Assembly (NCBI GenBank): GCA_001695595.3
Contig: MBPM02000048.1
Coordinates: 186,001 to 250,000 of the forward strand
Direction: 5' to 3'
Length of the DNA stretch: 64,000 nt
DNA from: Plasmopara viticola
Lineage: Eukaryota; Oomycota; Peronosporomycetes; Peronosporales; Peronosporaceae
Part shown: positions 1-9,400 of the stretch, piece by piece
How positions within the stretch are numbered: position 1 is the stretch's first letter
Layout: each line of letters begins with the position of its first letter
The notes under the pieces: generated by a model
What the model was told of the DNA's origin: nothing
The model's database searches: none
The model's input: the letters and a program-made list of their open reading frames with translations, nothing else
Translations under genes and position numbers: made by a program

Positions 1-217
1 GACATTCTAAGTAAGCCTGCCCGTGATTGTGACGATAAATTTCAAGCTTAGCCTTCGAGCTGCAAGAAAGAGGGAATCGCACCGAGCTAGGTTCATCGAG
101 CACACCTTTTTTTAATGGTCTTTGCTAAGCTGATGAAGGTAAGCAAACCTCTGAGCTTCTGGTCACCTCTTTAGCCTTTATCAATGCTTTGTTTGTGGTG
201 ATATTCACTATTTGCAG

Positions 218-453
218 TTGATGTGTCCCTGCGCCAAGCGCTCCAAGATTCAAAGACACGGTGTGCCAGCCGTATAATATGCCTCCAAAACCAACAGCCT
301 TCAGTAGACGTGCAGCGGCCTACTAAGAGAAAGCTAAGTCTTGTCAACTACCAGATTAAAAATGAAAGTCGAAAGAGCTTAGCCGCGAGGAGATTTAACT
401 CTAAAGCACGAAACGCACTTGAAGATTTGGCCTGCAGGCTACTGCAATTATGA
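218..453 (+). CDS. Possible 3'-terminal exon of a gene running in from the left edge
   Basis: An open frame of about 78 codons follows a good acceptor (pyrimidine-rich tract ending TTTGCAG at 211-217) and stops at TGA 451-453. A plausible donor (AAG|GTAAGC) lies at 139, which would make a 79-bp intron, close to the other introns here. The peptide is basic, rich in Lys, Arg, Ser and Gln, and has no domain I recognise. The frame that continues directly from the short upstream ATG at 115 closes early, and joining this exon in phase gives a stop upstream, so the gene model is unresolved. It could be a chance open frame. Confidence 0.28.
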
Positions 454-1780
454 AAAGTCTTAGTGCGTTATAAATTACGCTCAACAACTTACTATCGAAG
501 AAAGGTAGCCATATGCCAAGGCTTCACGAAGAAATGTGGTTTTGTGATTGATGCCGAAAACGCGGTTTATTGTACGGTAAATCTATTGTGATTTTTTTTG
601 TCTTCAAAAGCGCCAAACGCTGTTTGGACTTGGACTTGGATCTGAGATATGACCTCATGCAGGGTATAGTGCTGCTAAAGCATCACAGACCCTTGATCGA
701 TTTGAAGATCAAGCGTTGTTTCTGGAAAAAGTTTAGTGAATCTTGAGTTCGCCTCTACCAGGAGTAGAAGCGAGACACAGAACGGAGTAGCTAGATGTAT
801 TATACAAGAAAAAGTTATCGTTGGACACCGACAAGGTCGGGGACATGCGTCTAAAGCGTATAGTGGCACGTAAAGCGCTGAGCAGTGCTCGTAAGATACA
901 GCACATGCTGCAGTTCTTGAATAAATTGACTGAATACAGCCACATCGAAGTGTATTATCGTTCTTTTCGAGCGCTGAGATGCTGTACGGCCACAGATACG
1001 TCCATTCTACCTATCTAGACATGAACAGACGTAATAGAGCCACAACTAGCTGCATCGGTCTCTTTAATCTAAAGACGGTAACGCTTGGCAACCATGAACC
1101 AGTGTAGGGCGTCTAGACATGCTGGTATATGACAATAGCAGCCGGCTATATACCCTAAAAAAGGTCTGTTGAGAATGACTCGAAGGCAAAGAAAAAGGCT
1201 GGAACTCATACTTTTCGTAAACACGATGCCCGGGCTGAGCGAGATGTTTATGGCATAGCGCTGAGAGGCTTGTAAGGTCAAAGACATAGCCAGATTAGTG
1301 GCCATACGACCTATGGAAGAAATCCACAATGCTAGACACTTGAAGCCCACTGTAAATGTAGGTCCTGAGGAAGGCCGAAGACAGCTTGCTATGCACAAAT
1401 AAATGTGGCTTTGTATTTGCATGATAAAAGCATACGTCTGATCAAGGTGTGACAAAGTAGCATAAAATACGAGTATTTTGACCCGCTGGGAAAAGCAGAC
1501 CCTCCAAAGATTTACGTCCTATCCTTGTGCTGATCAAATTATTAAGAGTAAAATAATACTTTTTCGTCACGGCGGTGACGGATGATGCTCGATCCGCCGT
1601 CGCAAATTTTTCCGGAAAACCGTTGCTCGTGAATTGAAGTAGGCTCCATCTGACTACATAACACAGTAAATGAAGTAGACGTAGGACAATACCAACGTTG
1701 CCAAAATTACGTATCTGTATTTGTGCGACGTTGTATTGTGTCTCAATTATCCTTATAGAGAGGTTTGTCTGCTGCTAAAA
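454..1780. other. Intergenic stretch without a convincing gene
   Basis: I see no supported gene here. A minus-strand frame at 1069-1455 (about 128 codons, hydrophobic, no ATG at its 5' end and no recognised motif) is the longest open stretch and I do not call it. A small inverted repeat, CGTCAC-GGCG-GTGACG, lies at 1565-1580, about 200 bp upstream of the LRR gene. The rest is unremarkable mixed-composition DNA. Confidence 0.5.
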
Positions 1781-2764
1781 ATGTCGTTGGAGTCACCTGC
1801 TGTTCTAAGCCATTTGAGCTCGTGGCTCACGTGTATCGATTTATATGCAGTGCGCATACTTAATCGCTGGTTCTATAAAGAAGTACCACGGCAAACATGG
1901 GAACTCACGGCCTGCCACATAAGCAGCCTCGCGTCCGTAAAGCATCTGCTTCACGTCTACACACGTGTGTGGCATCTGCGAATACAAGATACATTCCTAA
2001 ACGAAACAGCACCAATGGAGTCGCTTGCGCCATGGTTTGACGAAAGCTTAGAGCTTCGAGAACTAGAATTGACTAGAGTGAGCAGCGTCAGCGGTTTCGA
2101 TGTGCATCTTTTGGCCGAGAAAATTACAAAGGTCATCATTCGGCAATGCCACCAGGTGCAAGAACCCGCAATTATCGCGCCTAAGATAATTACTTTGATC
2201 ATAGAGCAGTGTCCGGTGACTAGATTCCACGTGGACACGAGCCTGCCGCAGCTCGAGAAATTATTGCTATCCTCTCGAAGCTTCACGACATTGCAGTTTC
2301 GAAATCTCATCACCGAACTGCTGCCGAAGTCTCCTGCTTTAAAAAAGCTCAGTCTTGCCGGCTGTTCGCAGCTAGAGCAAGTGCGAGTGGACTCTTGTGA
2401 TCTCCCTGCGCTGCATCAGCTTGACATTAGTAAATGCCCGAGGCTTAACCGTGTGCACGTGACGTCCAAGAAGCTAGATGCGCTTGTCCTCTCGCCTAAT
2501 ATCAGCTTGCAGGTTGTGGTGCTCGATTTAAAACGTACAAAAAGTCTCGACTTGTCATTTCTCAAGAACCTCATGCACCTGTCCATCCGCTCACCATCAC
2601 TGCGACGACTTGACCTTCGAGGCTGTGACCAATTGGTGCGATACACTACGGACATTGATTGCCCGAACTTGCGTTGTATAATATTGCAGGGTACGACGCT
2701 TACGGTTGCTGATATTAACCGAAACGTGTACGGAGAAGAGTCCGCATTGCCGGACTCACGTTAG
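1781..2764 (+). CDS. F-box-like / leucine-rich repeat protein
   Basis: This single-exon gene encodes 327 residues from the first ATG at 1781; the open frame begins 60 bp earlier but has no earlier ATG. Residues about 5-40 (LSHLSSWLTCIDLYAVRILN...) resemble the helical F-box seen at the front of F-box/LRR proteins, though the match is loose. From about residue 90 to the end the protein is built of irregular leucine-rich units (LRELELTRV, LPQLEKLLLSS, LKKLSLAGCSQLEQV, LHQLDISKCPRLNRV, LRRLDLRGCDQL). The LxxLxLxxCxxL pattern is of the cysteine-containing type typical of F-box LRR proteins. The family acts as the substrate adaptor of SCF-type ubiquitin ligases; that role here is inference. It lies 185 bp upstream of the ankyrin-RING gene on the same strand. 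Confidence 0.8.
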   Translation: MSLESPAVLSHLSSWLTCIDLYAVRILNRWFYKEVPRQTWELTACHISSLASVKHLLHVYTRVWHLRIQDTFLNETAPMESLAPWFDESLELRELELTRVSSVSGFDVHLLAEKITKVIIRQCHQVQEPAIIAPKIITLIIEQCPVTRFHVDTSLPQLEKLLLSSRSFTTLQFRNLITELLPKSPALKKLSLAGCSQLEQVRVDSCDLPALHQLDISKCPRLNRVHVTSKKLDALVLSPNISLQVVVLDLKRTKSLDLSFLKNLMHLSIRSPSLRRLDLRGCDQLVRYTTDIDCPNLRCIILQGTTLTVADINRNVYGEESALPDSR

Positions 2765-2814
2765 CACCCGAGTTCTGCATCCTACTTACCAACATTCCTG
2801 CTCAGTATCTGCAC

Positions 2815-2840
2815 ACAGTTTCTATTAAAATAGAAACTGT
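2815..2840. repeat. Perfect 11-bp inverted repeat after the LRR gene
   Basis: The arms ACAGTTTCTAT (2815-2825) and ATAGAAACTGT (2830-2840) are perfectly complementary around a TAAA loop. It lies 50 bp after the LRR stop codon and 110 bp before the next start codon. It could form a 3'-end hairpin in the LRR transcript or be a palindromic protein-binding site for the downstream promoter. There is no direct evidence for either. Confidence 0.75.
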
Positions 2841-2949
2841 ACCAATAACTGTCAAAATCTTTAAAATCCATCTTTCACGTGTGTACCCCATGTAACTGCT
2901 GCTTCAACCACTTTTTCCATACCGTAGCCAGCGATATTCGACGAAAGGA

Positions 2950-4614
2950 ATGGGTAACACGTCTAGCTGGCTCGCGCAGTCTCTGTGCCCTGAGGAGCAA
3001 ACGTTATGGGTCGCAGCTAAAAGTGGGGACTTGGCGATCCTACGCGAGGGGCTGTCGCGTCTAACGCCCGAAACCCGCTTTTATTCCGAGTGGAGAGACC
3101 CCGTGTACGGTTATTCACCCTTGGCAAATGCCTGCTCGCAGGGCCATGTGCATTGTGTGCAGGCGCTACTTGCGTATGGTGTGGACTGCAACGCGCGAGA
3201 TGCACAGGGTCACACGCCACTTCATATTGCTACAGCGTGTGGAAAGAGCGAAGTGGTGCGGCTCTTGCTAGAGACGCCGGCGGTGGACTATTTTGCCAAG
3301 ACGTCTACGAAGGCACAGACAGCGCTGGACATCGCTCGCCACGCGTACAAGATTTCAGAAGGGCGTGGACTTACTTTCATTCAATGTGTGGAACACATTG
3401 AAAAGGTTAGTACACGCAATCGTAAATGTACATGGATTTATGTTGACATGTGGTGACTTTTGGATGTAGAAACTCTGTATTTATTCGGGCTGGTTGTATG
3501 AACGAGCGGACAATTTTCTTTCCATTGCATCGGGCTTTGCAGGTCTGGAGTCGTGGAAGAAAAGGTGCATTTTTGAGTTGCGCGAGGATTTTGTAAAAGG
3601 TCTAAATGTGTGGATGGTCGCTATAGGTATGCAATGGTCCTGCGGACAACCGCGAGAGACGTGGTTGAAATCGACCTATTTCCCATGAAGCCTGGGGAGC
3701 GACGCCCGCCAGTACCAAGGTTTGTCTTAATCAAGTACATTTTAGTAGTTAATAGTTACTCATACTATGTATATTGACCCAGCTTGGAGCTTTTGTACAA
3801 AACAAGCGACGGTATTCAGCAAAGTGAGGACTTGACGTGGCTGAAGCGGAAAGAGTTTCGATTTTCGTTGACAGTGTCGAAAAAGCTGGAAACTAGCCGA
3901 TCTTCAGCATCCCATTCGATGGAGTTTGCAGCCACGAATCGAGGCGAACTTGTTGCCTGGAAGACATTTTTAACAAATTTACGAGTACGAACTTGTTTGA
4001 GTTTAACAACGCGATTTTTTTTTCTGATTCGATTAACTTCTGAATAGGTGAACCCTCAAGCGAGTCCAATTGCAACTGCATTCAGAGGAGATCAAGAGCA
4101 GGCTTCTCCTCTGCCTCAAATCGCGTCACGGGAATCGAACTCTGCTCAGAGTAGCAGTCCAAGTCAAGCTGCATTGCTACAGGAGCAGCGCGATTTGGAG
4201 CGGGCCCTTCAATTATCTCTAGAGGAAGCACGTCGTCACTCTTGCATGCCGTCCGAAGCGTCTGCGCCTCCCCCTTCCGATACAATGCTAGAGACACTGG
4301 GCTATCCAGAAACAGTGATTGGACCTGATGGAGTAGAAATTGTTCAACTCCTTCGAGATGATGACTCAGCCGCTAGCCCTGGTTCACGTCTAGCCTCTTT
4401 GCGCTCACCTGTAAAGAAAAATGCCACGCAACACACAGCAATTCAACGCAACGAATGTGTAATTTGCTTTGAAGGGCTACAAGAGGCCGTTTGCGTTCCG
4501 TGTGGCCACAATGCGGTATGCATGGACTGTGCGCAAGAAGTACTTGATACGACTCAACTCTGTCCAGTGTGTCGACAGCAAGTGCGGGAGGTCATTCGTC
4601 TTTACCGTGTTTAA
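2950..4614 (+). CDS. Ankyrin-PH-UIM-RING protein, copy A (five exons)
   Basis: Exons are 2950-3405, 3470-3564, 3627-3719, 3783-3984 and 4048-4614. The GT-AG introns are 64, 62, 63 and 63 bp. The spliced CDS is 1,413 nt, 470 residues. The protein starts MGNTSS, a typical N-myristoylation signal. Ankyrin repeats cover about residues 20-150 (GYSPLANACSQGHVHCVQ, GHTPLHIATACGKSEVVRLL). A PH-type domain spans about 155-282 (YSGWLYE, SWKKRYAMVL, closing WKTFL). A ubiquitin-interacting motif lies at about 328-346 (DLERALQLSLEEA). A C-terminal C3HC4 RING has C419, C422, C434, H436, C440, C443, C454 and C457. It should be a membrane-associated E3 ubiquitin ligase; that function is inferred from the domains. 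Exon borders were set by matching the nearly intronless paralogue at 4988-6464. Splicing intron 2 restores the PH core that is otherwise interrupted. Confidence 0.88.
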
Positions 4615-4987
4615 ACGAACGCGCTTACTGTTTGTTGAAGAGCTCTTTCGTTTTCTAATTAAATTTATGACACAAGATAAAAGACCCTGTTGCGCACTCT
4701 TTTTCGGTCCAAATTTCTTCAAAAGATGAGGCTTATAGTGAAAATACTATAAGTCTATCTACTACTTGTTGCGGCAACAGACTGGTCACAAGTTGTCAGT
4801 CTGCTGCGACACATACCATGGCGATGGAGAGTACACTAACAATTTGTCAATTCAGAACTAGTTTTGTCCTCATCAAATTTTAATGAAAGCGATAGAGATA
4901 TTGCTAGCACCAATGACAGAAATAGCAAAAACTCACATCATTTGTTGTTGTTGAAAGTTGACAGCTGCTTATTATGTGTATGCTGCT
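4615..4987. other. Spacer between convergent ankyrin-RING genes, with hairpins
   Basis: This 373-bp spacer separates the two convergent stop codons. It contains a perfect 8-bp inverted repeat (CTTATAGT at 4732-4739, ACTATAAG at 4746-4753). A second, imperfect stem brackets CAGACTG...CAGTCTG at about 4766-4813. Either could help 3'-end formation of the facing transcripts. No gene is seen. Confidence 0.5.
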
Positions 4988-6464
4988 TTAAACACGATAC
5001 AACTTGATAAATTCGCGAATGTGCGCTCGACACACGGGGCATTCGGCGGTAGTCGACAGTACCTCCTCAGCGCACTTCATACAAACGGCATTGTGGCCAC
5101 AGGGCACACATACCGCAAGCTGAAGGCCATCAAAGCAAACGACACATTCGTCTACTGGAGCAACGGATTGATCGCTACAATTTCTTGAGGGCAATGTCTT
5201 ACTTTGATCATTCGATTCTATAGCAGCCACGGTCAACTCATCCTCTCTATATAGATCGCAATTTTCGCATAGAGTCCAGTCAGGAGCTGATACGGGCAGT
5301 ACTGGCAAAGGTGGTGCATCCGAAGCACCATGCGCACTTTGTCTTTGAGCTGCTGTGTGAAGGGATAGCTTGGTGGCTCTACGAATGCTTCTAACTTCCT
5401 CGAAGCTATTACTTGACGACACAGTTGAAAGCAATGCAGAAGGCATCGCGAACGGATTGCAACCAGCACTATTGCAGTGGTTAGCTGGAAATTGCCTCCT
5501 TTCAAAACTTCTATTTGAATGGACTTGCCCAGATAATTGCTCTTGTTGATCAGCAAAAAAGTTCATCCACTCATCGAAACTCGATTGGTCAAGTGCAGCG
5601 AAGTGTATAGGTTTCTGCAAGTCCGAAGTTGCTTTATAATGACACTGGTTGAGATGATCACCGCGCAAAATAAATGTAAAGGCTTTGGGACTAAACCACC
5701 GTGGATCATTAGTGACTTCGGATCCAGATGCAACATTGTAAAGCATGACCGAGGTCGGACACACTGGACGTACCCCATCCTTACTCTTGCTAAAAAATGC
5801 CAATTCCAAGACACTTGGGTCTCCACGCTCTAACACGACACACAATCGCCGTGTCCACGAATGAAGCGAAGAGATCCCCGATATATACGACAGCACATTG
5901 TCCGTCTTTTCGTACAACCAGCCACTGTACAAATAAAATGACTACATCATTTCAAGACTTAGTACGTGGTGAGAAGGCGTAAAAGAGATCTAAAAAGTCT
6001 CAAACCTTTTCGAGCAACTCAATGCACTTGGCATACCCCTGGGCTTTATCCTCTGCTTCTTCGCCAGAGAATCGACTTCTCGCCAAGTCGAGTGGTGATT
6101 TCATGTAAAGATTAATCTCAAACGCAGTTACAGCCGGAATCTCCAAGAGGAGCTTGACCATCTCAGATTGAGCTCTTTTGCACGCGAGATGCAGAGCCGT
6201 ATTCATTTTTAAATCTTTTGCATTGCAATTAGCCCCAGCTTCAATTAGGATTCGAGCGCACTCGCAATGGCCTTTGGCTGCAGCCTCCAGCAGTGCCGTT
6301 CGGCCTGTGTAGGGCTCCTGCCACTCTAAATACATGCGCGTCTCTTGTGTAAGTTGCGATGCAGCTGAACGGATGACACGCGCATCACCGTAACGCGCTG
6401 CCATCCAAATTACCTGCTCTCTCGGGTAAAAGCATTGCGCCAGCCAGCTGATAACGCTGCCCAT
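4988..6464 (-). CDS. Ankyrin-PH-RING protein, copy B (two exons)
   Basis: Exons on the minus strand are 6464-6006 and 5941-4988, separated by a 64-bp intron (6005-5942). The spliced CDS is 1,413 nt, 470 residues, the same length as copy A. It starts MGSVIS (myristoylation-type). It has the same ankyrin region (GRTALLEAAAKGHCECARIL, MNTALHLACKRAQSEMVKLL) and a PH domain beginning YSGWLYE with SWTRRLCVVL. It ends in a C3HC4 RING (DECVVCFDGLQ to CPVCRAHIREFIKLYRV). The single intron is at the same place and has the same length as intron 1 of copy A; introns 2-4 of A are absent. The region matching the UIM of A reads EEVRSIRRATKLSLHTAAQ, keeping the A and LS positions but losing the trailing acidic residue, so ubiquitin binding may be weakened. 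It is convergent with copy A, so the pair is an inverted duplication. Confidence 0.88.
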
Positions 6465-9400
6465 TTGCTTTTCTGGTCAAAGGTTATATATAATCGTATG
6501 TAATATATAAATATTACATACCGCATACTTAGCTTCAAGCAATGCAACCCTGGAGGGCCGACATTCTCGACCACCGAGACTGCTTAGCATGAATCATTTG
6601 CACAAAAGTGGAATAACATGCATGGCGCAAGGGGTGAGGGAGATTTTGAGAGCATGCTCGATCGTGACGGGGTAACACAGCACCTTGGACAGATGAGGCG
6701 TGCGGGAAAACGAAAGATACGATTGTTAAATTAACATCCGTGTCAGTTTACAATGTCAATCGTTTTATCATCCGGTCTATAAATCTGTAAAGGCACCGAC
6801 GAAAGCTGCAGGCCATCTTATTGCAGAAAAGGTCACGGACTAAGTGCTCTCATTTTAGTCCGAAAGGCACTGACGAAGGCTGCAGGCAACCTTATTGCAA
6901 AAAAGTTCGCAGACCAATTGCTCTCAATTTGTTTCAAAAGGCGCAAAAAAAGCATTAGTCAAGATGAATCGAGACCGCAAGGAGGCCGATGACGTTACTG
7001 TGCAGATGATTGAGCTTGAGGGTGTATAGGGCGCCATTTTCGCGACTGAAAAGCTATCAATGGTTAAGATTTGCATTTACGCTTCAAACCCTGGTGTGTA
7101 AATGGTTGAAACACCCCCGCGATCTGCTTACTCTTCGAAGCACGAATGCGTCTGATTTTGATGGACAGAACGTTCAAAAAATGCTTTTTTCATGTCATTA
7201 TTATAAAATAGCTTTCTTGAGGAAGCAATTGTCCGACTTCGCAAAAAGTCGACTGAAAAATGTCAACAGCGCAAGAGATGCAACTGCAACTGCAACTGCC
7301 TAAAAGCAACACTTGGGTAGATACAAGCAAAGGATATAAAGTGTATGCTACTGGTGATTAAGTATTGTCGGACACGAAATCCCTACCGCTAAACAGTATC
7401 AGGTCCGAATTTTTAAAGGAAATTCGTCTCATAAGACCCTCGACGGTCCTGAAAAAAGTAGGGGTAAGTGAACACGATCGACTTTACAGGCTTTTTTGAG
7501 AGTTATAATGGTTCTTAGGACCTTGAGCCTCGTGTGGATACATGGCATGAAGCTGAGGGCAGCAAACTCACGAGGCTTTGCGCTTTGCGTGATTGACCAA
7601 TCCTGAAGCTTACTAAAAAAAGATCCCTTGCAGTTTGAAGGCATCTTGCTGAGACGCGAAAGCGGTCAATTTGATTGTAAACTTTATTAAGCACATGATC
7701 AAAGACTACCAGATTCTCCAAGTCACCTCGAAGCTGATCGTTCAAGCTGGATCGAGAACAGTCTTGAGTGCGTGCACTTAGTTGCGCGGGGGCTGCTTCT
7801 CCTCGGAAAGAACTTATAAAGCTGAACAAGGACCGTGCTTTCGGCATTGCTTCACCTTAAAACCCAGTGGTACTTCTATGTGGAGTTCGTTGTCGAGCAG
7901 AGATGCGCCAGGAGCTTTTTAAGAAATAGCGCGGCTACAGAGATCGTGCAAGGCGTTAAAATGGCTTCGGTACAACTATCCAAAGACCGTTGCGATAAAA
8001 TCAAAAGCGACAGGCGCTTTAATTAAAAGCCGTAGGCTTTTGGCCGTGCACTAGGACGTGGTACGAGAGACTTCATACCAGCGCTCGGGGTATAGATTAC
8101 CGACGCCTGGCTAGACACTACACCAGAGCCGAGACACCTCGACAAGCTGTCTCGAACTCACCAAGTGAGCAAGTTCCGCTCCAAGATTATGGACATAAAG
8201 TACTTTGTCTAAGGTGGTAAAATTTCAGGCTGTATTATCTAATTGGCCAGGTTCACTAAGACCAAAACGAATATTTTTGTGGGTCTCGGTGCTGATACTG
8301 CTGAGTAGCACCAAAGGTAATTCATAGCCATCTATCCTCGTAAGCCATTTTTTACCTATTCTTAAAACCGTCAGGTGAGTCGGATGTCAAGCTTCAAAAA
8401 TTTTAAGTACTCGTAAGTTTTTTGACAGTGTTGTCACTGACTAAATGCCCTTGCGGGCCAAGCGTCAGATGAACGTTCGCTATGCTCACCGTCCAAAGGC
8501 GGAGATGTCTGTGGATTATTAGGTGATGGAGTGGGGCAGGCGCGAGTTTCACACCGCGTTTGGCTCTTCCGGTATATTTTCTGTCTTTAAGGCTCTCTAA
8601 TGGGTGCTATTTTAAGGCTTTCCGCCCACAACAAGGAGCAGCCTTTCTTACAGACGTCTCCTTAGATGCAGGATGTAAGTCGAAGCGGCTTCATCAATGC
8701 TAATTGGAGTTTGCAAAATGACCCGGTCGAGCGGTAGCTTTCCCTTCTGCCTAGGTGTTACCATAAAGACTTTCGTATTGATGCCGAGCGATGGATAATG
8801 CGCGTTTCTCTCTTGTTGCACGCAATTTAAGTCGTACTGGAACATTTATCGGACCTTTGTATATCGTCGCACACTGAGGTACTTTTAAAATTACCGACAT
8901 GGTGCTGAAGTTTTCAAATTAAGTTCGGTGCGTACAGCGCATATACCGCGCTGTGAGTTATCTAGCACACGCTTACCCCTTTCCGTCTAAACATATATCT
9001 GAGGATGATCAACTGATAGAAACAGAAAATGAGCCCCCAATAAATGAAGCAGCGTTCGACAAAACGGAGTGGTGAAATTCTGGTCCCTAATTTTTATACC
9101 CTTCGTCTGAAAAGGTGCATATATACCGTAATATGAACAGCTTTGGTGTTGATTTCGATTATACAATCTCGAACACGCAGATGGCACTTTGCCCGCGTAG
9201 CCATTATCCTCCTGTATGCCAAGAACAAAGTCGCGGCTTTCACTTTTTAGCTTTTTAGGGGGGTAATTATTTGGCTGCTTCCAATTCTTATATCTTTTAT
9301 TCCGAAAAGACACACATGTCGATGCTAGCATAAAGCCGAATGGCTCCTATGGTCTTTCATAATGAGCCTCTCCTTCCGACTGGTTTCTTTTAAAGCAGCC

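Noticed and set aside
1069..1455. 128-codon hydrophobic minus-strand frame
   Set aside because: It has no ATG at its 5' end, no motif I recognise and no splice context. It may be chance or a relic.
3494..3688. Reading straight through intron 2 of the ankyrin-RING gene A
   Set aside because: That frame ends early and lacks PH similarity. Splicing 3565-3626 restores SWKKRYAMVL, which aligns with SWTRRLCVVL of copy B.
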